A stretch of DNA of 64,000 nucleotides, from contig NZ_CP017248.1 in assembly GCF_001735805.1 (NCBI RefSeq), forward strand, positions 4,402,001-4,466,000, read 5' to 3'. The first letter of the stretch is position 1; each line of letters begins with the position of its first letter. The position numbers were made by a program, and so were the translations under genes. The DNA comes from Streptomyces fodineus (GTDB lineage: Bacteria > Actinomycetota > Actinomycetes > Streptomycetales > Streptomycetaceae). This document shows, one piece after another, positions 58,880 through 64,000 of the stretch. The notes beneath the pieces are model-generated. The model was not told the DNA's origin and made no database searches. It worked only from the letters and a program-made list of their open reading frames with translations.

Positions 58880-59629
58880 TCAGGAGTGGCCCCAGGGACG
58901 CAGCGGGCAGGTGTCCCACGAGAAGCGGCGTAATCGCGCCTGCGCGACGTGCTCGGCCGTGTTGCCGTAGTCGATGTTGAGGTGGCGACCGAGAACCACG
59001 GTGGCCACGCTGCCGGCCCAGGCCGCTTTCAGCGCGGCGGCCGCAGACTGCGCATGGTTGCCCGTGGCCCAGGTGTCGTCGATGAGCAGGACGTTCTCAC
59101 CCCGGAGCGCCGCTGCCGCATAGCGCCTGGAAGAGGCCGCCCTGCCCAGGTCGGCGGCTTCCGGTGTCGGTGCGAGCAGGTCGCGATGGCGGTCCCGGGT
59201 GGCCCCGGCCATTTCGGCGACCATGGCACGAAGGGGATGATCCGCACGCCCGCTGGTGCTGGGGACCGTCGTCACGATGTCGAACGAGGGCACTGCGCAG
59301 TGAGTCCTGATGCACTCCTCGTGCATGGCCAGGAAACGCCACAGAACGGCAGCCAGCCCCATGCGGAAGTACTGCTGCTGAGGGCCCACCGCGTTCTTGT
59401 AGCGCCAGAGCTCATTGGCATACTGCTCGCCCTTGAGGGCCAGGCTGACAGGAACGACGGCGTCGGCCATTCCCGCTCCGAGAAGCTTGGCGGCCTCGTT
59501 GCACCGCAGACAGGTTCGATAACCGACCTTGGCGGGACCTCGGCAGACCCGACACACGCCCGGGCCGGGCAGCAGCGGATGGACCAGGAAGTTGGCGTAG
59601 CGGGCGGACAGCCCGACGACGGTTGCCAC
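58880..59629 (-). CDS. ComF-like phosphoribosyltransferase with zinc ribbon
   Basis: 249 residues from a GTG. The N-terminal Cys cluster C-R-V-C and C-L-R-C (about residues 26-43) matches the zinc ribbon of ComF proteins. The PRPP-binding motif is V-L-L-I-D-D-T-W-A-T-G near residue 195. It starts 13 bp after the DprA-like gene, so the two are cotranscribed. ComF and DprA act in natural transformation in other bacteria. Here the linkage may instead reflect a defence role that has been proposed for DprA-PRTase pairs, a point I recall but cannot check. Confidence 0.82.
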   Translation of the reverse strand: MATVVGLSARYANFLVHPLLPGPGVCRVCRGPAKVGYRTCLRCNEAAKLLGAGMADAVVPVSLALKGEQYANELWRYKNAVGPQQQYFRMGLAAVLWRFLAMHEECIRTHCAVPSFDIVTTVPSTSGRADHPLRAMVAEMAGATRDRHRDLLAPTPEAADLGRAASSRRYAAAALRGENVLLIDDTWATGNHAQSAAAALKAAWAGSVATVVLGRHLNIDYGNTAEHVAQARLRRFSWDTCPLRPWGHS

Positions 59630-59642
59630 GCTGGTCCGCCGG

Positions 59643-60527
59643 TCAGGTCCAGGTCAGCTCGCCCGTGGTGGGGACGAGGGAGTCGAGGCGGCAAAAGACG
59701 TCCTCCGGACCGTCGATGACAGTCGTGTTGGGCCTGGTGGCGTACTCCCTCGCCCATTCGTGAGTCATCAGAGAACGCATGAGGAACACCCGGCGGCCGT
59801 GCTCCAACGCGAGTCGGGCCTGCATCCGGGCGCCGCTGCGGTAGGCGGCCTCGATCACGACGGTGGCCAGGCTGTAACCGCTCATCACCGCGTTGCGCAT
59901 GGGGAAGGACGTCTTCGAGGGAGGAGCGTCTGGCCAGAACTGCGAGATCAACAGCCCCTTCTCGGCGATCTCCTGCTGGAGCCCTGCGTTCTGAGCCGGG
60001 TAGACATGGCGCAGACCGGTGCCGATCACGGCGACGGTTCGGCCACCGGCGGCCAGGGCACTGCCGTGCGCGGCGGTGTCGATGCCTGCCGCCAGACCGC
60101 TGACAACGGTGACACCTCGCTCGGCGAGACCACCCGCGATCGCACGGGCATGGGCGACGCCCTCCGGAGTGGGCGAGCGGGTACCGACGACAGCGACACG
60201 CAGGTCGTCGTCGGCCGTCGTTCCCCGGAGGAAGAGCAGAGGGGGACGCTGATGGACCAGCCTCAGGTAGAGCGGATAGTCAGGATCGAGGATCGTGACC
60301 AGCCGCATGCCCTCGCGCTCCCAGTCGGCGATCTCCGCCGCGACCTTCTCCAGATCAACTGAGGGCCCGGTGTCAAAGAGCGTTCCCTGCCCCGAGAGAT
60401 CGAGTGAGCATTCGAGAACATCCCGGGCGCTTCCGACCGTCTCCACCTGGTCGGTGACCTCGGACCAGGAGCGATCACCGCGCCGCAGCAGCGCGACGAG
60501 GGCGGCTCGCTCCAGCTCCTGATCCAT
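59643..60527 (-). CDS. DprA-like Rossmann-fold protein
   Basis: 294 residues from the ATG at 60527. The DprA Rossmann domain (about 75-290) carries V-A-V-V-G-T-R-S-P-T (111-120), S-G-L-A-A-G-I-D (143-150), and S-F-P-M-R-N-A-V-M-S-G, an equivalent of the family's F-P-x-R-N-R-I-I-S-G. The N-terminal 70 residues are helical, and there is no C-terminal winged helix. A TATACT box lies 7 bases before the ATG, so the transcript is probably leaderless. It is coupled by position to the downstream phosphoribosyltransferase. Confidence 0.88.
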   Translation of the reverse strand: MDQELERAALVALLRRGDRSWSEVTDQVETVGSARDVLECSLDLSGQGTLFDTGPSVDLEKVAAEIADWEREGMRLVTILDPDYPLYLRLVHQRPPLLFLRGTTADDDLRVAVVGTRSPTPEGVAHARAIAGGLAERGVTVVSGLAAGIDTAAHGSALAAGGRTVAVIGTGLRHVYPAQNAGLQQEIAEKGLLISQFWPDAPPSKTSFPMRNAVMSGYSLATVVIEAAYRSGARMQARLALEHGRRVFLMRSLMTHEWAREYATRPNTTVIDGPEDVFCRLDSLVPTTGELTWT

Positions 60528-60533
60528 GCCGCA

Positions 60534-60539
60534 AGTATA
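60534..60539 (-). promoter_or_regulatory. Probable -10 box of a leaderless promoter for the DprA-like gene
   Basis: TATACT on the minus strand, six bases before the ATG at 60527. Transcription would start at or next to the start codon, giving a leaderless mRNA as is common in streptomycetes. It supports the chosen start over in-frame alternatives further upstream. No convincing -35 box is seen. Confidence 0.55.
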
Positions 60540-60598
60540 GGAACCGCTCCCCCTGACGCAGGCGGCTTGCGCCAGGCCCACGGGCCCGTACAGCAGGC

Positions 60599-61558
60599 TC
60601 ATGCGACGCACAGGCCCTCGCCAGGCACCGTCCGGCCCGCGCGACACTCACGGCAGCGGCCGGGGTGTGGGGAGCGGAAGGCGCGGTCGCAGCCGTCGCA
60701 GTTCTGAAGAGGATCGGATCGACGGGCTGGTCCGGTGGCCACCCCGGTGGTCGGTGGGGGCGTGCGGCGGGCGGGGAGCGGTACCGGCAGCATCGCGCGG
60801 AGACGGTAGGCGAGCACACCGGCCGGGTGCGGCATGTCCTCAGGGAGACCGGCACTCAGCGCGCGGTGAACGGCGGCCTCAGTGATCCCGACCGCGAACC
60901 ACGCTGCGACGGCGGGAGCGAGTCGGTCCACCTGCCGCTGGGAGAGGGTGAGGCGTTCGTCGGTGCGGCGCAGCCCCGCGAGGAGGGCAACGGCCCTGGC
61001 GTGACGCCGGTCGCGGGGGCCGCGCTCCTTCCGCCCGGCTTCGGGTTCGGGCGCGTCCCGGTGGGGCGCTTGGTCGTCCTCCCTGGGCGTTCCCGTTACC
61101 TCCGTGCCTGCCTCGGGCCGACGGTCACGGGTACCAGTCGTCGGAGCCGGACGCCCGGCCACACGCAAGGGCGCGACGGCGGCGGCGCGATCCGGGACAG
61201 GGGCGTGGTGGACGTACGTCCGTGTGACCAGGCGGCCCGACTCCGTGTGCTCGCGGACCCGTGCCAGATAGCCGTGCGCTTCCAGCTCGCGCAGCGCGGA
61301 TGCGATCCGGTCCCGTCCCTCGGGGAAGCGGTCCGCGAGACTGCGGATGTCGACGGGGGTGCCCTCGGGCACCGACAGGATGTGGGTCGCCAGGCCGATG
61401 GCGGTCAGCGACAGCTCGCGGTGCTGGGCGAGGTGGTTGCCGACGACCACGTACTGGCCGGACTGGTACGTGCGTACGTGGGTGACACCGGAGGGAGTGG
61501 TGGATCGCCGAACACCCGGAATCGGGCGCAGGGCAGCGTTACGCTTCTTCTCAGCCAT
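60599..61558 (-). CDS. Winged-helix protein with C-terminal Cys4 motif
   Basis: 319 residues from the ATG at 61558. A MarR-like winged helix (about 25-110) contains L-S-L-T-A-I-G-L-A-T-H-I-L-S and D-R-I-A-S-A-L-R-E-L-E-A-H-G-Y. A basic, disordered linker follows, and the C-terminus has C-D-G-C-D-R-A-F and C-R-E-C, a probable zinc site. This is a common streptomycete layout of unknown function. It lies upstream of the DprA-like gene (71-bp gap) on the same strand. Confidence 0.75.
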   Translation of the reverse strand: MAEKKRNAALRPIPGVRRSTTPSGVTHVRTYQSGQYVVVGNHLAQHRELSLTAIGLATHILSVPEGTPVDIRSLADRFPEGRDRIASALRELEAHGYLARVREHTESGRLVTRTYVHHAPVPDRAAAVAPLRVAGRPAPTTGTRDRRPEAGTEVTGTPREDDQAPHRDAPEPEAGRKERGPRDRRHARAVALLAGLRRTDERLTLSQRQVDRLAPAVAAWFAVGITEAAVHRALSAGLPEDMPHPAGVLAYRLRAMLPVPLPARRTPPPTTGVATGPARRSDPLQNCDGCDRAFRSPHPGRCRECRAGRTVPGEGLCVA

Positions 61559-61745
61559 GGGGAAGGTGCTTTCTTCCTCGTTGGTCAGGCCCTCGCACTG
61601 GGATTGCCGTCCCGGCGGGGGCCGATGCATGTGTGGGCTTGTGGAGTTGTGACGGAGGCAATTGCCTCGGGGTGAGACTGCACGCCCGAGCCGCCGCCGC
61701 GCCAGCCAGACCGACCCGTTTCACCCGCGCGAGTGACCTGCGCGA

Positions 61746-61771
61746 GGTTTGGTTTGGTTGGTTGGTTTTTT
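61746..61771. repeat. T-rich low-complexity tract
   Basis: GGTTTGGTTTGGTTGGTTGG followed by a run of T, in the 233-bp gap upstream of the winged-helix gene. It is strikingly unlike the GC-rich surroundings. On the minus strand it is an A/C repeat before the gene, possibly an upstream promoter element or a phase-variable tract. Confidence 0.5.
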
Positions 61772-61791
61772 TCCCAGGGTTCTTTGGTCTT

Positions 61792-62262
61792 TTACGGCCC
61801 GAAGCCCCGGCCCGCGTGCGACCGGAGCACGTACTTCCCGGCGCCGGTCGCCAGATCCAGTTCCGCCCAGACCGTCTTGCACGGCACCGGTCCCTGCCGC
61901 ACACCCCAGCGGTCCGCCAGCTCCTCGATCAGCAGCAGCCCGTAGCCGGACTCGGCAGGTACGTCGGCTGCGGTCCGGCGGGCGGGCAGGTGATCACCCC
62001 GGGTGTCGGTCACCTCGATACGCAGAAGTCGCGGCGTGACCGAGAGCGCCAAACGGAAGCTCCGGCCGGTAACCCGGCCGTGCAGCGCGGCGTTCGCCGT
62101 CAGCTCGGCGACGATCAGCCGAGCGGGGTCCAACGGCAGCCCCCAGGAGCGCAGTTGCTCGGTTGCCAGCAGCCGGCCGAGGCGGGCGCCACGCCGGGTC
62201 GCGGAGAGAGGTACGCAGAACTGGCGCGCCGAGGTGTGGAGGGTGGAGATTTGCTCGTTCAC
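61792..62262 (-). CDS. GHKL ATPase, RsbW-like (WhiJ-cluster type)
   Basis: A 156-residue single HATPase_c_2 domain: N box V-A-E-L-T-A-N-A-A-L-H-G, G1 V-T-D-T-R-G-D, and G2 E-S-G-Y-G-L-L-L-I. Such proteins resemble anti-sigma factor kinases and are often encoded beside XRE/DUF397 pairs in streptomycetes. It is divergent from the XRE gene, 124 bp apart. The GTG start is at 62262. Confidence 0.87.
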   Translation of the reverse strand: MNEQISTLHTSARQFCVPLSATRRGARLGRLLATEQLRSWGLPLDPARLIVAELTANAALHGRVTGRSFRLALSVTPRLLRIEVTDTRGDHLPARRTAADVPAESGYGLLLIEELADRWGVRQGPVPCKTVWAELDLATGAGKYVLRSHAGRGFGP

Positions 62263-62386
62263 GTCACTCAGCGTGTCCGCGCGTGCTTAGCCTGCGAAGA
62301 ATGGCAGCCCGTGCGGACGGGGGCTGTCCGTGCGGTGTCCGGTTGCGTCCGGGCCGTACGGGAGTGGTGACGGGAGGACGGCGTAG

Positions 62387-63217
62387 GTGAGCGCCTGGGA
62401 TGCAGGGCTGGAGGACGACGAGGCCGGGGCCGTGATGCGGACGGTCTCACGGCAGCTGAAGTTGTGGCGGGAGGCGGCCGGCCTCACCCAGGCGGAGTTC
62501 GGGACGTCCATCGGGTACGGCGAGGAGCTGGTCTCCTCCGTGGAGCGGGGGCGGCGGATTCCCCGGCCGGAGTACCTGGACGCGGCGGACGAGGTGCTGG
62601 GCGCGGGCGGCAGGATCGCCGCGATGAAGAAGGACCTGGCCGAGGTCCGGTACCCGAAGAAGGTGCGGGACCTGAAGAAACTGGAGGCGGAGGCGGTCGA
62701 GCTGTGTGCCTACAACAACTCCGTGATCCATGGGCTGTTGCAGACGGAGGAGTACGTGCGCGCGTCCATGGCCACCCGACGGCCTCCGTTCACCGAAGAG
62801 GAATTGGAACAACAGGTGGCCGCCCGCCTGGCACGCCAGGACATCCTCGCCGAAGCGCCGCTGCGAGTCTTCAGCTTCGTCCAATGTGAGTCGACGCTGC
62901 GGCGCCCCGTCGGTGGCAGGATGGTCATGCGAAGTCAGCTCGAACACCTGCTGGACGCCGGTCGGTTCAGGAACGTCGACTTGCAGGTCCTGCCCTTGGA
63001 CCGGGAGGACAACGCCGGTCTGGCGGGTTCGTTCAGGCTGCTGCGGCTGCGGGACGGCAGCACTGTCGGACACAACGAGGTCCAACTCGTCAGCCGCGTG
63101 ATCACCGACCCGAAAGAGGTTCAGGTGCTGGACATCCGCTATGGGATCATCCGCGCACAGGCTCTCACCCCTCGGGAGTCACTGTCCTTCATCGAGAAAG
63201 TACTTGGAGAGACATGA
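62387..63217 (+). CDS. XRE-family regulator with DUF5753 domain (WhiJ-like)
   Basis: 276 residues from a GTG with GGAGG upstream. The N-terminal HTH (L-K-L-W-R-E-A-A-G-L-T-Q-A-E-F-G) is followed by the DUF5753 domain (about 90-275). This layout is that of S. coelicolor WhiJ and many paralogues, which control development and antibiotic production together with a small DUF397 protein. Its stop overlaps the DUF397 start (ATGA). Confidence 0.92.
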   Translation: MSAWDAGLEDDEAGAVMRTVSRQLKLWREAAGLTQAEFGTSIGYGEELVSSVERGRRIPRPEYLDAADEVLGAGGRIAAMKKDLAEVRYPKKVRDLKKLEAEAVELCAYNNSVIHGLLQTEEYVRASMATRRPPFTEEELEQQVAARLARQDILAEAPLRVFSFVQCESTLRRPVGGRMVMRSQLEHLLDAGRFRNVDLQVLPLDREDNAGLAGSFRLLRLRDGSTVGHNEVQLVSRVITDPKEVQVLDIRYGIIRAQALTPRESLSFIEKVLGET

Positions 63218-63393
63218 AGCTGGAGTGGATAAAGAGCAGCTACAGCACGCCTGACGGCCCTGACTGCATCGAGGTGGCCGCCCCCGATCGGGACCACATC
63301 CTCGTCCGCGACTCCAAGAACCCCACCGGCCCCCGCCTCGCCCTCGCCCCCACCGCGTGGGCGACCTTCCTGCCGTACGCCGCTGAGCACTGA
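63214..63393 (+). CDS. DUF397 small protein
   Basis: 59 residues: W-I-K-S-S-Y-S near the start, then D-C-I-E-V-A and V-R-D-S-K-N-P-T-G-P-R-L, the conserved DUF397 motifs. Its start overlaps the stop of the XRE gene. In WhiJ-type loci the DUF397 protein is thought to relieve repression by the XRE partner. Confidence 0.9.
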   Translation: MKLEWIKSSYSTPDGPDCIEVAAPDRDHILVRDSKNPTGPRLALAPTAWATFLPYAAEH

Positions 63394-63429
63394 GCGTGCG
63401 GGTGCCCTGGACAGGGCACCCGCCGCACC

Positions 63430-64000
63430 TCAGGTCGTCGAGCGCCGCCTCCGCGCCCCCGGCCGACGCTCGCTAGGCCGCGTCACCGGATCCCCGTTCT
63501 CCACGGCGGCAGCCCGCCGCTTCAGCCCGAAGTCGGCCAGCGCCTCGGCCAGCTTGTGGACGGACGGCTCCGGGGCCATGACGTCCACCCGCAGCCCGTG
63601 CTCCTCGGCCGTCTTCGCCGTGGCCGGGCCGATGCACGCGATCACCGTCACGTTGTGCGGCTTGCCCGCGATGCCCACCAGGTTGCGGACCGTGGACGAC
63701 GACGTGAAGAGGACCGCGTCGAAGCCGCCGCCCTTGATCGCCTCGCGGGTCTCGGCCGGCGGAGGCGAGGCGCGGACCGTCCGGTAGGCGGTGACGTCGT
63801 CGACCTCCCAGCCCAGCTCGATCAGCCCGGCGACCAGGGTCTCGGTGGCGATGTCGGCACGCGGCAGGAACACCCGGTCGATCGGGTCGAACACCGGGTC
63901 GTACGGCGGCCAGTCCTCCAGCAGACCCGCCGCCGACTGCTCGCCGCTCGGCACCAGGTCCGGCTTCACACCGAACGCGACCAGCGCCTTCGCGGTCTGC
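63430..64000 (-). CDS. Uroporphyrinogen-III synthase (HemD) domain, 3' part of a gene cut by the window edge
   Basis: The C-terminal 189 residues are visible, and the frame is open to the right edge. It contains the HemD-like second lobe: F-L-P-R-A-D-I-A-T-E-T-L, Y-R-T-V, F-D-A-V-L-F-T-S-S-S-T-V-R-N-L and C-I-G-P-A-T-A. In streptomycetes this domain is commonly fused C-terminal to a uroporphyrinogen-III methyltransferase; that part would lie beyond the edge. It cyclises hydroxymethylbilane to uroporphyrinogen III. It shares a strand with hemB but is separated from it by the accessory genes at 57.8-63.4 kb. The last 25 residues are basic and disordered. Confidence 0.88.
   Translation of the reverse strand, partial: QTAKALVAFGVKPDLVPSGEQSAAGLLEDWPPYDPVFDPIDRVFLPRADIATETLVAGLIELGWEVDDVTAYRTVRASPPPAETREAIKGGGFDAVLFTSSSTVRNLVGIAGKPHNVTVIACIGPATAKTAEEHGLRVDVMAPEPSVHKLAEALADFGLKRRAAAVENGDPVTRPSERRPGARRRRSTT

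Overview
The window is a piece of a Streptomyces-type (high-GC actinomycete) chromosome. G+C is very high, codon third positions are almost all G or C, and GTG starts, ATGA/GTGA start-stop overlaps and open antisense frames are common. Actinomycete-specific families are present: DUF397, the XRE/DUF5753 type, DUF3558-like lipoproteins, DUF2637 and a class I lysyl-tRNA synthetase. No rRNA, tRNA or CRISPR array was found.

Layout. 0-10 kb (mostly minus strand): a condensation-domain protein, an SRPBCC protein, the System II cytochrome c maturation operon (tlpA/resA-like, ccdA, resB, ccsB), a polysaccharide deacetylase-like lipoprotein, a histidine phosphatase and hemL. 10.1-15.1 kb: a conserved gene whose last 25 codons are duplicated 4.5 kb away. 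The two copies bracket a small integrative element with a 5'-truncated tyrosine integrase and a compact operon (small protein, PhyH dioxygenase, papain-like protease), followed by a membrane protein gene with a TTA codon. 15.2-28.3 kb: NUDIX hydrolase, methyltransferase, a PadR-controlled ABC exporter cluster, polyprenol-phosphate mannosyltransferase, Ser/Thr kinase, flotillin, NAD(P)-binding protein, EamA transporter, LysR regulator and MBL hydrolase. 28.3-43 kb: CGNR regulator, M55 aminopeptidase, lysyl-PG synthase-like protein, a 1,475-residue HSP90-like GHKL ATPase, M20 peptidase, a two-component system, a decayed oxidoreductase/HxlR pair and small membrane proteins. 43-57.6 kb: rtcB, two lipoproteins, a DUF2637 protein, the divergent lysS/argS pair, a WYL regulator with a VOC protein, a GT-C-like membrane protein, a DUF4253 protein, an aminotransferase and hemB. 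57.8-64 kb: a secreted PLD-like protein, then a minus-strand run of GHKL ATPase, winged helix, DprA-like and ComF-like phosphoribosyltransferase genes, a WhiJ-like XRE/DUF397 pair, and the 3' part of a hemD-type gene that runs off the right edge.

How the parts work together. hemL, hemB and hemD are tetrapyrrole genes, and the ResABC/CcdA set attaches haem to c-type cytochromes outside the membrane. Several promoter regions carry clear palindromes that pair with a neighbouring regulator: PadR at about 19.54 kb, CGNR at about 28.3 kb and WYL at about 52.54 kb. A near-identical palindrome lies upstream of both the M55 aminopeptidase and the lysyl-PG synthase genes. The best candidates for an undescribed system are the cargo operon of the 10.5-15.1 kb element, the HSP90-like ATPase at 32.3-36.7 kb, and the DprA/phosphoribosyltransferase cluster at 58.9-62.3 kb. 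Functions for these three are inferred from domain content only.
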